Source: Planctomycetota bacterium
GTDB lineage: Bacteria; Planctomycetota; PUPC01; JACPCR01
Assembly: GCA_030740295.1 (NCBI GenBank)
Contig: JASLXP010000393.1
Span: forward strand, 1-17,586
Direction: 5' to 3'
DNA length: 17,586 nt
The notes beneath the pieces were generated by a model that saw nothing but the letters and a program-made list of their open reading frames with translations, was not told the DNA's origin and ran no database searches. Positions within the stretch are counted from its first letter, which is position 1, and the number at the start of each line of letters is the position of its first letter. A program made the translations under genes and the position numbers. Shown piece after piece: positions 1 to 7,081 of this stretch.

Positions 1-1
1 G

Positions 2-127
2 CGGATTACGCACGAGGTAAGGCGCATGCCCGGCGAACTTTTCCGGTGCAGGAAGCAGGAGCGCTGCGGTGAAGACAGCAAGAAGGCAGAGAAACGGCGC
101 CTGCCAATCAATGACCCGTGTGGGTAT
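2..127 (-). other. Open hydrophobic reading frame at the window edge, possible 5' end of a membrane protein
   Basis: Reading leftward in the frame one base off the preceding beta-propeller gene, the sequence stays open from a TAG at 128-130 to the window edge. It encodes a hydrophobic stretch (APFLCLLAVFTAALLLPAP) followed by EKFAGHAPYLVRNP, which looks like a signal peptide or membrane helix. No ATG, GTG or TTG precedes the hydrophobic part in this frame; the nearest possible initiator would be a rare ATT at 110-112, overlapping the stop of the upstream gene. It could be the next gene of the apbE operon with an unusual start or a base error, or a segment joined to the propeller gene by a deletion. 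The family is not recognised. Confidence 0.3.
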
Positions 128-593
128 CTATCACTGACGCGTAATTCGAGAACCGGTTGAGTACCACCAGGAACCTTCCGCCGGGATGAAGGGCCATCCC
201 TCCGGGACTCGACCCAACGGCAATACGGTCGAGGAGTTTTCCCCGGGCCAGGTCGACCACGGCCACCTCACGCCCGGGATCGATTTCGGCGCCCTGAAGG
301 CTCACATAGGCTTTGCGGCCATCAGAAGAAGCCACAACCCTCAGGGGGTGGTAACGGTATGGCTGGCCCGGCGCATCAGGATTCGGATTCGCCGCCGGCT
401 TCAGATCGTGCGGCTCGTCTGTTGCCGCAATCGTCTCTCGCACGATGGGCTTCCAGTAAACAGATGGCTTTTCCCCCTGCATTTGAGCTGCCGACGATTG
501 TCTCTGATCGGTGCGGATCGAGAGATATGTGCCGGCTCCAATGAGCGGAAGCAGCAGCAGCAGGTGGGTGAGGCGGACCAGTGTCCTGTTCAT
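108..593 (-). CDS. Membrane-anchored protein with YVTN-type beta-propeller repeats, apparently C-terminally truncated
   Basis: This is a 161-residue protein. Residues 7-22 form an N-terminal hydrophobic helix after a basic start (MNRTLVRLTH), so it is exported or anchored in the inner membrane. After a Pro/Asn-rich linker (about 60-80), residues 85-157 resemble YVTN/cytochrome-d1-type propeller blades, with motifs DGRKAYVSLQG, EVAVVDLARGKLLDRI, GSSPGGMALHPGGRFLVV and NYASVID. A complete propeller needs many more blades, but the frame ends right after DTHTGH, in the middle of a blade. The ATG follows the apbE stop by 5 nt, and the apbE end supplies a strong purine-rich ribosome site (GGGGGAGAG), so the two are co-transcribed and probably coupled. 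Relatives often sit beside periplasmic redox proteins. The truncation may be real or caused by a base error; the exact partner or ligand is unknown. Confidence 0.72.
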   Translation of the reverse strand: MNRTLVRLTHLLLLLPLIGAGTYLSIRTDQRQSSAAQMQGEKPSVYWKPIVRETIAATDEPHDLKPAANPNPDAPGQPYRYHPLRVVASSDGRKAYVSLQGAEIDPGREVAVVDLARGKLLDRIAVGSSPGGMALHPGGRFLVVLNRFSNYASVIDTHTGH

Positions 594-598
594 CGGTC

Positions 599-1696
599 TC
601 ACTCTCCCCCTGCCTGTTTCAAGAGGACAGTCGGCAGCTCGAGAGAATCGTCCATCCGTACAGTTAATCCGCTGGTCATCGCTGAACGCGTGTTGTCGTC
701 CACGAAGATTCCCTCCACCCCGGGAGTTTCCTCGAGCAGTTGCAGCCCCTTGTTCTTGCCGAGGACAAACACTGAGGTGGCGAGAGCGTCCGCGTCCATC
801 GCGTTCGGGCAGATAATCGTCACACTGGAAAGGCCCCGCGCCGGGCGTCCAGTCTTGGGATTCAGGATGTGGTGGTAGCGGGTACCATCGAGAATGAAGA
901 AACGCTCGTAGTCTCCCGAGGTGGCCACCGCGGTGTCGGTTAAGCCCAGCAGGTAGATGTAACCTTTCTTGCGGGGGTGCTGGACCGCGATCCGCCACGG
1001 GGCTGCTCCCCGCGATCCTGAAAGACGCATGTCCCCGCCTCCCGCCACGATGTAGTTGCTCAGCCCGCTGTCTTCGAGGAGCGCACAAACACAATCAACG
1101 GCATAGCCTTTTCCAATCGCCCCCAACCCGATCTTCATGCCCTTTCGCCTGAGAAATATGGTGCGCGCTTCAGCGTTGAGGACAACATCACGGAAGTTGA
1201 TTAGAGGCAGGCGTCTCTCGATCTCGGCAGGATCGGGAAGAGCAGCAGGGCTCTTCTTGAAATCCCAGACGCCCCACATGACGTTGAACGTGATGTCGAA
1301 TGCGCCGTTGGATGTTTCTGAGAAGTGGTTGGCCCGCACGACCACATCATAGGTCTCGCGACTCACCGGCACGGGTCGGTTCCCGGCATTGCGATTGACT
1401 TCGTTCAGCTCGGTACCGTCTCGCCAATCTGAAAGGGCCTGATCGACTCGCGCAATCTCGTCAAACGCCTGGTCAATAATCGCAGAGAGAGCCGATCTGG
1501 ATCTTCTGCGTTCGGCGACCGTGATCTCCCAGACCGTGCCCATCAGAGGCCGCGCGTCCTTTACGACAACGATCCCCGAAACGTTTGTTTCTGAAGGACT
1601 GAGGCGGGTGGCGTCTGCCAGGCCGTATGGGCGTCCTGCCCAGAAAAGAACTGCGCTAAGACCGATAGCTGCCATGACAGCCGAGAGTGGGCTCAT
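599..1696 (-). CDS. apbE: FAD:protein FMN transferase (ApbE family)
   Basis: ApbE proteins covalently attach the FMN part of FAD to a Thr/Ser of target flavoproteins (for example NqrB/C, RnfD/G or FMN-binding-domain proteins) in the periplasm, using Mg2+. The 365-residue product has an N-terminal hydrophobic helix (about 5-20) without a lipobox cysteine. Family motifs appear in order: PLMGT (50-54), LSDWRDGTELNEVN (88-101), GAFDITFNV (131-139), GAIGKGYAVD (192-201), GGGDMRL (219-225), SGDYERFF (260-267), HHILNPKTGRPA (275-286) and the metal-site segment DADALATSVFVLG (301-313). The length is typical. The start chosen is the ATG at 1696, preceded by AGGGAAA at a good distance; an in-frame TTG at 1717 would add 7 residues. 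It is followed after 5 nt by the propeller gene. No FMN-binding target protein is visible in the window. Confidence 0.93.
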   Translation of the reverse strand: MSPLSAVMAAIGLSAVLFWAGRPYGLADATRLSPSETNVSGIVVVKDARPLMGTVWEITVAERRRSRSALSAIIDQAFDEIARVDQALSDWRDGTELNEVNRNAGNRPVPVSRETYDVVVRANHFSETSNGAFDITFNVMWGVWDFKKSPAALPDPAEIERRLPLINFRDVVLNAEARTIFLRRKGMKIGLGAIGKGYAVDCVCALLEDSGLSNYIVAGGGDMRLSGSRGAAPWRIAVQHPRKKGYIYLLGLTDTAVATSGDYERFFILDGTRYHHILNPKTGRPARGLSSVTIICPNAMDADALATSVFVLGKNKGLQLLEETPGVEGIFVDDNTRSAMTSGLTVRMDDSLELPTVLLKQAGGE

Positions 1697-1924
1697 CAGT
1701 TTCCCTGGTAACACCAATCAGTCTCCCAGTCTTTAAGTCTGTCAACAATCGGAATCCACTTCCATCGACGTGTTTCCCGTCAGTGTGCCCCTCCCGTGGC
1801 TGCACTTTTTTCACGTCGTCTGTCGTCAGGCAACTTCCGTTGCTTCGGAAAACAGAAAGGGATTGCGGGGGAGCACATTTCGTGCCCGCAAAAGACGCGA
1901 GAACCGGAGCTCCTTGATGAGGAA

Positions 1925-2594
1925 TCAGGAGTCCACTGACTCAACAGATTTTGCTCTCTTCCGTCGCCGATGGAGCCTTTTTCCGACTAGGGCTGCCGCC
2001 AGAAAAAGAACGAAAACAAGCCCAAAAGCGTACCTGCGCGCCATTCGAACCGATGAGACGATCTCTCCGGTGGCCATATTAAATACAAACTCATCCGACT
2101 GCCGGGTGGTGACATACAGCTTCATCCCCGTAGCGTCCATGTGGTGGGAGGCCTCCCATGCAGGAAAGCCCAAGCCATGATCCAGTAGAAACTGGAAATC
2201 AATGAGGTCACTTACCTCATAATGCCGAAATTCACGGCCTGTATCGATAGAACGTGACCGCGGGATTACCATATGGTCCAACTGAAGCGGCATGTACTCC
2301 GTCATTCGCTATCAGGACGGCCGGGCGCCACCAGCCGACCGGCCAGAGAAGATCCTTCGAGCCATCATTTCGGTAAAGACCGCTTCGGGGATAGGTGCGA
2401 CGAATTTCCAGGACCTGTTCCTTCCTGCCGGGATCGTTCGTGTAAAACTGGATCTCCTGATCGACAGGCAATGGTGAAAGCATGACAAAGAGGAACTTGC
2501 CGTTCGGGTACTCCTGAGTGTAAGTGACCGGAGCGATGGAAAGAGCCTGCGATGTGCTCATCCATGTTGTCGTGAAGAACAGAAGGAGAAGCAT
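1925..2594 (-). pseudogene. Frameshifted exported hypothetical protein with C-terminal membrane anchor
   Basis: Two overlapping frames form one gene. The 5' part (from ATG 2594) has a signal peptide (MLLLLFFTTTWMSTSQALS) and reads QEYPNGKFLFVMLSPLP, IRRTYPRSGLYRNDGSK, LLWPVGWW and VLIANDGVHAASVGPYG before stopping shortly after VTFYRYRP. The 3' part continues in the neighbouring frame as GREFRHYEVSDLIDF, LYVTTRQSDEFVFNMATGEI, then a membrane helix (about YAFGLVFVLFLAAALVG) and a very basic tail (KRLHRRRKRAK). The span is 670 nt, one more than a multiple of three, so removing one base around 2236-2250 would restore a 222-residue protein. The start is supported by AGGAG about 6 nt upstream. The EYPNGKF / SGLYRNDGS / DGVH / GEIVS pattern recalls a family of exported hypothetical proteins of unknown function common in planctomycete-type genomes (from memory). 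The break may be a true mutation or a sequencing error. Confidence 0.7.
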
Positions 2595-2664
2595 GGAATC
2601 TCCTGACATTTTCAGGCGCCAGCTCTGAACAGTTACTTTCTCCTCTGAGCCTGAGCGCCTCTGG

Positions 2665-2947
2665 TAGGTCAAGACGGGAGAGTTTTTACGGATTCAAGAA
2701 ATGGGAGTCCTCTTGTTCAGGGGCGAAGCCCCGGTCGTTTGCCTAGCCCAGCCCAACGGGCTGGGTTTAGAGAAGGATTGCCTTTCAGGGGCAACGCCCC
2801 GACCATTTGCAGCAGGTCAGTCGTGCAAATGGTCGGGGCGTTGCCCCTTTGGTTGTCCTTCATTACTTCCCAGCCCGCCGGGCTGGGCTAGGCAAACCGG
2901 CGGGGCTTTGCCCCTGAAATCCGTAAAGACACCCCCGTCTTGACCTA
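2665..2947. repeat. 283-bp nested imperfect palindrome
   Basis: The whole gene-free stretch here folds back on itself. Arms from inside out: 2788-2811 with 2824-2847 (24 bp, perfect, 12-nt loop); 2737-2765 with 2869-2897 (27 of 29 match), itself containing a smaller cagccc/gggctg hairpin; 2718-2730 with about 2904-2916 (caggggc-aagcccc); 2686-2694 with 2918-2926 (ttacggatt); and 2665-2678 with 2934-2947 (taggtcaagacggg). Small bulges and a left-arm insertion of roughly 23 nt (about 2695-2717) separate the layers. No credible gene lies inside. It resembles the GC-rich palindromic intergenic elements (REP/MITE-like) of this kind of genome. It lies about 70 bp upstream of the frameshifted gene and 13 bp downstream of the stop of the 2961-4076 gene. 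Confidence 0.9.
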
Positions 2948-2960
2948 GTATCCACTGTCG

Positions 2961-4076
2961 TCAGGTACTTGAGACGTCCTGGCCGCCGCGCCCCGCCGCT
3001 TCAAGAAACTCCACGTAATTGCGGACAAACTGGTCCGGCGGGGGATGCATGAAAGGAGTCGCCGTCGGGTTCATGATGTAGCCGGTTCTCCCGTTCACGA
3101 TCTCTGCGATGTCTTCAACTTTCCGCGTCATTTCGCCGGGCGCGGACAGGTAGAAATCCTGGTCCTGGATGTAACCCATCAGGCAAAGGCGACCTTCTGC
3201 GCGGCTCAATGCCTCAGCAAGACTGATATCTCCCTGGGGCGGCGGCTCGAGAGGTTCCAGAGCATCCGGGCCAATATCGAGAATCTGATCGAAGACCTCC
3301 TTCACCCGGCCGTGGCAGTGTATCGAAGCGTGCTGGCCCGCGGCCTTTATCATCGCCACCAGACTTTTCTGATAAGGGGTGACAAGTAGCTCGAAATATT
3401 TCGGGGCCATCATGGGCGGCGTCGCGACTTCCGGGCCGCCTGTGTAAAAGAGAAAGTCACATCCGCCGGACTGAGCCAGTGTCGTTCCGAGCTCGGACTT
3501 GATTCGTTCGAACTCCCTCTCCACAAGCTCCTGGATCACGGAAAGGTCAACGACGCAGCGCATCACGAAATCTTCGAAGTCGAACCAGTGAGCGACCGAA
3601 TAAAACGGGTCACTGTAAGAAACGTAGGCCAGCCCCAATTCCCCGAGCTCATCATGAAACTCCCTGGCCGGAGTGAGATCGTTCTGGGCCGGTTCCGATG
3701 GCAGAGAAAGCAACCGGGCAACATCTGCGTCGTCCTTGATAAAAGGTTCCATGCGGTAGCCCGGCTGGCCCAGGGGCTTCTGAAAAACCTGTTGTAATGG
3801 TCCTTTCGGTGTCTCTATTCGCGTTGTCGTCACGCTCTTATCGCCGAGGTCCTGCCGCTCCACGGTCGTTCGCTCGTCCCTTTCCCCTTGTTGCCGCCGG
3901 GCGGAACACTTGCAGAGGATGCCGACGCCCTCAGCATTCGACAGCGCGTCAAGCATGGGCTGGTAGGCCGGCTCTTGCGAGAAAGAGCGAAGAGGATGGA
4001 AGTTGTAGGTCGCGGCCGGCAGTCTCTCAACGGGCCGATGCTCGATGGCCGCCAACATCAGTTGCTTGGGTGTCAT
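2961..4076 (-). CDS. Uroporphyrinogen decarboxylase / MtaA-like TIM-barrel protein
   Basis: The 371-residue product belongs to the URO-D superfamily, which includes uroporphyrinogen decarboxylase (HemE) and the corrinoid:coenzyme M methyltransferases MtaA/MtbA. The start MTPKQLMLAAIEHRPVERLP is the family's usual N-terminus. Other family-like segments are YSDPFYSVAHWFDFEDF (154-170), DFLFYTGGPEVATPP (207-221), PKYFELLVTPYQKSLV (225-240), SIHCHGRVKEVFDQI (251-265), DALEPLEPPPQGDISL (271-286) and LCLMGYIQDQ (297-306). The HCHG at 253-256 sits where MtaA-type enzymes carry a zinc-binding His-x-Cys, suggesting but not proving methyl-transfer chemistry. It is not a housekeeping HemE: no other haem-synthesis gene is nearby. 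The start is the ATG at 4076; upstream codons in the same frame lie in a palindrome and are not coding. No good Shine-Dalgarno sequence is visible. The substrate is unknown. Confidence 0.85.
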   Translation of the reverse strand: MTPKQLMLAAIEHRPVERLPAATYNFHPLRSFSQEPAYQPMLDALSNAEGVGILCKCSARRQQGERDERTTVERQDLGDKSVTTTRIETPKGPLQQVFQKPLGQPGYRMEPFIKDDADVARLLSLPSEPAQNDLTPAREFHDELGELGLAYVSYSDPFYSVAHWFDFEDFVMRCVVDLSVIQELVEREFERIKSELGTTLAQSGGCDFLFYTGGPEVATPPMMAPKYFELLVTPYQKSLVAMIKAAGQHASIHCHGRVKEVFDQILDIGPDALEPLEPPPQGDISLAEALSRAEGRLCLMGYIQDQDFYLSAPGEMTRKVEDIAEIVNGRTGYIMNPTATPFMHPPPDQFVRNYVEFLEAAGRGGQDVSST

Positions 4077-4214
4077 GGCAATTATTCCAGACCTAGATTG
4101 AAGATGGGTGTGCGAACTGTCTGCGGGGCAAAAACTGCCTCGCAGGACACTTCGTAGGATAGGCTTCCAGATTCTTTGGCAAAAGGTCGACATCAGCCGA
4201 TTTTCGGCCTGAAA

Positions 4215-4389
4215 GGCCATAAACATATCAGCCCAGGGCAACGCCCTGGGAACAGGGAGAAAAGACAGTCCTAGCCCTGTAAGGGCGACACAACAGGATG
4301 CCTCTCAGCGATTCGTGCCGCCCTTTCAGGGCTCAAGGGTAACCCTTCCTCATAACCCAGGGCGTTGCCCTGGGCTGATATGTTTGGCC
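4215..4389. repeat. Inner gggcaacgccc-type palindrome
   Basis: Left arm 4215-4250 and right arm 4356-4389 are reverse complements of each other (ggcc, aaacatatcagcccaggg, caacgccctggg) apart from a 2-nt insertion. Each arm also contains its own short dyad (cccagggc-aac-gccctggg). A further stem sits inside: 4273-4287 with 4319-4333, 14 of 15 matching (agccctg-aagggcg). The core resembles the ggggcaacgcccc core of the 2665-2947 palindrome, so both probably belong to one repeat superfamily. Confidence 0.88.
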
Positions 4390-4452
4390 CCTTCGGGGCG
4401 ACCAGTGTTCAGAATCGACTTTTTACGAACGAATCTTCTTCCAGCCTGTCCA

Positions 4453-4480
4453 GGCATCTGTGGCGCAAGCCACAAATGCC
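4453..4480. other. Hairpin with GCAA tetraloop
   Basis: ggcat, a single C-A mismatch, then tgtggc pairs with gccaca and atgcc across a GCAA loop (4465-4468). This makes a 12-position stem with one mismatch and a GNRA tetraloop on the plus strand. GNRA loops are typical of structured RNA. It forms the tip of the second dyad of the composite repeat, so it may be an RNA-level feature of that element rather than a terminator; no T-run follows. Confidence 0.6.
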
Positions 4481-4654
4481 GTTCAGTCCTGTAATCTTTT
4501 GCCAATCGCAAAGCCTCTCAAACGGAACAGGCTGGAAGCCTATTCTACATGCGCGCAGCTTTGCAGTGAACGGCAGTTTTCACCCCGCAAACAGTTCGTG
4601 CACCCATTAAAGATCTACTCGTGAAAGTCTGCCCCGTGTGCGTGTACGTTTCTT

Positions 4655-4742
4655 CGTCTTAATCCTCGTCTTAATCTTTGTCTTCCTAATGATCTCAGAT
4701 GGTTACGGACCAGACGTCAGGACGAAGATTAGGACAGAGATT
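4655..4742. repeat. Low-complexity cgtcttaatc repeats and their inverted copy
   Basis: The unit cgtcttaatc occurs at 4655-4664 and again at about 4668-4676, with degenerate continuation (tttgtcttcctaat). At 4719-4742 an inverted version (aggacgaagattaggacaga...) pairs with 4661-4684 at about 18 of 24 positions. It lies 77 bp beyond the stop of the minus-strand hydantoinase-like gene, so it could form a transcript-end hairpin, but no U-tract is seen. The remaining sequence to 4818 shows nothing recognisable. Confidence 0.5.
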
Positions 4743-4818
4743 CCGGTTGCGGCCGTCAGGCTGCGATAAGAAGTGACACGCACACCGCGCAGAAGTACAG
4801 CAGCAAATTTCTCAGCAC

Positions 4819-6822
4819 CTATCCCTGCTCGGGATCTCCATTCGGCTGGAAAGTTGGAGCCGAGACCACGCGCGCTCGGACCCGGGTCGAGAGCAGCAGG
4901 GATTCGCCCGTGCTGGTGGTCGCTTTCTGATGGATGACATCTACATGTGGAACTGCTTCCCCGGCGCCCGCACGCTCCGCACGGGCGCTCAGGATGGTGA
5001 CGACTTTCTCCCTGCCCGCTTCGATGGCATCCTGGTACCCATCGAATTCGATGCGCTCTTCGGGGGTGTGTAAAACGAACCCTCCGGACCTTCGCGGCTG
5101 GATGAGACACTCCACCTCCACAAAGACGTTGCCCGCGGCTGCCCCAACCGCATTCGCCACCTCCGCATGGTCGGGAATGATAATCTCCGTATTGAGTACG
5201 GTCTGGAGTTTCGGGAAGTACGCTCCGGCCGGCGCACCCAGGGCCACAACGGGGTGACGGAGACTAATCGAGGTCACATAATCCTCACCATCGGCATCGA
5301 ACATCGCATCGAGCAACTCCTCACAGGAGCGGCATCCCGGCAGTTTGCCGTTTCCATTTTGCGTGAAGCTCCGTTGGAGCAGCGACAGGAACAGTCTCCG
5401 CCGGACCCTTTCGATGATTCCGTCAGCCATCTCTCCAGGCTCTATTCCAAGCTGAAAAGCGAGAATCAGGATGCCAAGCTCTGCAGCTTCAGAATCCCAC
5501 ATGTCCAGCCTCCCCAGCGCATGTAGAGCATCCGTCGGTGTCACTGCGGCGACCTGAATCTGGCCGGATACCTCCAGCCGTTCCGTATCCAGAAATCTCC
5601 AGTGCGTCTTGCCTTGTGATACGGATAGCTCCTGCCTGGTCTGCGGGCGTTCACGTAGCGCATCGACGACTTGTTGCTCGGAAGGAGACAGCGGCGTGTC
5701 GCTTTCACGCTGGAGCATCAGGAACTCCGGCGGTCCCGCCTCTTCATCCTGCTCTTCTTTTTTCTTCATCGAGCGAAGAGAGCCGGTAACCTGCGGAAAA
5801 CGGCTGCCAAGCCAGGAAAGGGGAACCGCGCGCCTGGGGCCAATGACAAACTCTCCCGTGCGATTGACGGCAACCCGGCTGTCGCCGCCCAGGCCAGTGG
5901 TCAAAACCGCCGCGGCGGAGACGCTTGTCTGGTGTCGGCCGACCATGGCGCCCGTTTCGTTCACTTCGGGCCGCCCTCCTCGGACCCGTGCTATGTCGGT
6001 CGTCGTTCCACCCATGTCGACAATGGACGCGTCGTCCAGGCCACAGAGCTTCTGTCCACCGATGATGCTGGCCGCCGGTCCCGAAAGGATCGTTTCGATG
6101 GGGCGCTCCATGGCCAGCGATTCGGCCAGCAGGGATCCATCACCCTTCACAATCATCAGGGGGGCTTCGATGCCTCGTCGCCCCAGGATCAGTCGAATGC
6201 TCTCGATCAGCTCGCCAATCAGCGGAAGCAGGCGCGCATTCCAGACAGCAGTATCGGCGCGCTTGATGAAACCGAGGCTGGAAGCAAGCTCGTGTCCGCA
6301 GACCACCGGCAGATCGCAAAGCTCCCGAATGATTTCTTTTACCTGAAGCTCGTGGCAGGGATTGCGCACACTGGCGTAACCTGAAACGGCAAGGGCTTCC
6401 ACGTCGCCCCGTTCCAGCAGCTCAGCAACGGCCCGGTGGGCATCGGCCCCATCGAGATCCTCCAGCACCTCGCCACTGATGGAGAGCCGGCCGTTCAGCA
6501 CGGACGTTGGAGCGTGCGAGATGCTGTCCTCCTCAAAACCGGGGCAGCGAAGCACGAGAAGACCGACCGTGCCGCCTACCCCCTCGACAAGTGCGTTGGT
6601 AGCAAAGGTCGTTGAGACGGCGACGTATTTCACATCCTGGAACGGCACATGATCCAGATTATCAACGGCCTCTGCTATGCCAACCGTCAGATCCGCTTTC
6701 GTTGTAAGGGCTTTACACTTGGATAGGACGCGGCCTGCGAGTGCATCGTAAAGGACGGCGTCGGTGTAAGTTCCGCCCGCGTCGATACCGAGCACGGTTG
6801 TGGTGTCTGTGTTTGGTTTCAT
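4819..6822 (-). CDS. Hydantoinase/oxoprolinase family protein (HyuA-like) with probable inserted helix-turn-helix segment
   Basis: The 667-residue product has the sugar-kinase/actin ATPase fold of the hydantoinase A / 5-oxoprolinase family. N-terminal phosphate loop: GIDAGGTYTDAV (12-23). Further motifs: STTFATNALVEG (70-81), VSGYASVRNP (146-155), VKGDGSLL (225-232), ETILSGPAASIIGG (243-256), the second phosphate motif IVDMGGTTTDIA (267-278), VVALGAPAGAYFP (525-537) and IPDHAEVANAVGAAAG (549-564). Family members hydrolyse ATP to open cyclic amides, but many are uncharacterised. Residues about 378-440 (LSPSEQQVVDALRERPQTRQ ... TPTDALHALG) look like a winged-helix insertion. The start is the ATG at 6822; the frame is open upstream to 7299 but that part is antisense to the next gene and not protein-like. 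Only a weak ribosome site is seen. It is transcribed divergently from the URO-D-like/oxidoreductase operon, suggesting a shared pathway. Confidence 0.88.
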   Translation of the reverse strand: MKPNTDTTTVLGIDAGGTYTDAVLYDALAGRVLSKCKALTTKADLTVGIAEAVDNLDHVPFQDVKYVAVSTTFATNALVEGVGGTVGLLVLRCPGFEEDSISHAPTSVLNGRLSISGEVLEDLDGADAHRAVAELLERGDVEALAVSGYASVRNPCHELQVKEIIRELCDLPVVCGHELASSLGFIKRADTAVWNARLLPLIGELIESIRLILGRRGIEAPLMIVKGDGSLLAESLAMERPIETILSGPAASIIGGQKLCGLDDASIVDMGGTTTDIARVRGGRPEVNETGAMVGRHQTSVSAAAVLTTGLGGDSRVAVNRTGEFVIGPRRAVPLSWLGSRFPQVTGSLRSMKKKEEQDEEAGPPEFLMLQRESDTPLSPSEQQVVDALRERPQTRQELSVSQGKTHWRFLDTERLEVSGQIQVAAVTPTDALHALGRLDMWDSEAAELGILILAFQLGIEPGEMADGIIERVRRRLFLSLLQRSFTQNGNGKLPGCRSCEELLDAMFDADGEDYVTSISLRHPVVALGAPAGAYFPKLQTVLNTEIIIPDHAEVANAVGAAAGNVFVEVECLIQPRRSGGFVLHTPEERIEFDGYQDAIEAGREKVVTILSARAERAGAGEAVPHVDVIHQKATTSTGESLLLSTRVRARVVSAPTFQPNGDPEQG

Positions 6823-6929
6823 CGATGAAGTTGAGGCACTGGATTCGCTTTTTTGGGTGTTTTGCCCACGTACGCCCGAACAAGTCCGCAAGAAATGCAT
6901 CGACTGGGCGAGTCTTGCGAAGTTTTTTC

Positions 6930-6959
6930 TTGCCGACCGGCAATCTCTGCGAGGCAGAG
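6930..6959. promoter_or_regulatory. Two adjacent dyads in the divergent intergenic region (candidate operators)
   Basis: TTGCCG-AC-CGGCAA (6930-6943) is a perfect 6+2+6 palindrome and is followed one base later by CTCTGC-GAG-GCAGAG (6945-6959), a 6+3+6 dyad. They lie near the middle of the 259-bp gap between two divergent start codons (6822 and 7082), where a shared repressor or activator would bind. No regulator gene is in the window, and -35/-10 boxes cannot be assigned with confidence. Chance occurrence is possible for the second dyad. Confidence 0.4.
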
Positions 6960-7081
6960 GCGCATTGGCGAACCTTGGGCCAAACCGTGTGGAAGGTGAG
7001 TATTCAGCAACTCCAACGAATTGCCAGGAAAAGGCTTCAGACAAATTCAGAAAAACGAATGGCTTATAGGAAACAACGCCA

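Larger units (their letters stand above)
4105..4606. repeat. 502-bp composite inverted-repeat region
   Basis: This fills most of the 742-bp gap between the 2961-4076 and 4819-6822 genes. Outer arms are 4105-4137 and 4572-4606 (gggtg-gcgaactgt-tgcgggg, imperfect). Middle arms are 4154-4170 with 4532-4548 (gtag-ataggcttccag, 16 of 17) and 4176-4185 with 4496-4505 (ttggcaaaag). Inside lie two smaller units: a gggcaacgccc-type palindrome (4215-4389) and a second dyad with arms cttccagcctgtcc (about 4438-4450) and ggaacaggctggaag (4525-4539). The units are off-centre, which suggests one element was inserted into or copied beside another. No plausible gene is present; the short ORFs starting MPWADMF on both strands are the same palindrome read twice. 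Confidence 0.85.

Noticed and set aside
594..1094. N-terminal extension of the propeller frame into apbE
   Set aside because: The extra residues are Arg/Gly-rich out-of-frame translation of apbE; the ATG at 593 has its own ribosome site and signal anchor.
2701..2943. An 80-codon plus-strand open frame
   Set aside because: It is entirely inside the nested palindrome and has no protein character.
2665..2947. CRISPR array or rho-independent terminator
   Set aside because: Repeats are inverted, not direct with spacers, and no T-run follows the stems; the size is far beyond a terminator.
2961..4076. Housekeeping uroporphyrinogen decarboxylase (hemE)
   Set aside because: The sequence follows the MtaA-like pattern, there are two further divergent members nearby, and no other haem-pathway gene is present.
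4077..4241. N-terminal extension of the URO-D/MtaA-like frame starting MPWADMF
   Set aside because: This is repeat sequence; the same MPWADMF reading appears on the other strand at 4365 because of the inverted repeat, and the family N-terminus begins at MTPKQ.
5609..6384. Two long plus-strand open frames over the hydantoinase-like gene
   Set aside because: They are antisense shadows; the minus-strand protein carries all family motifs in order.
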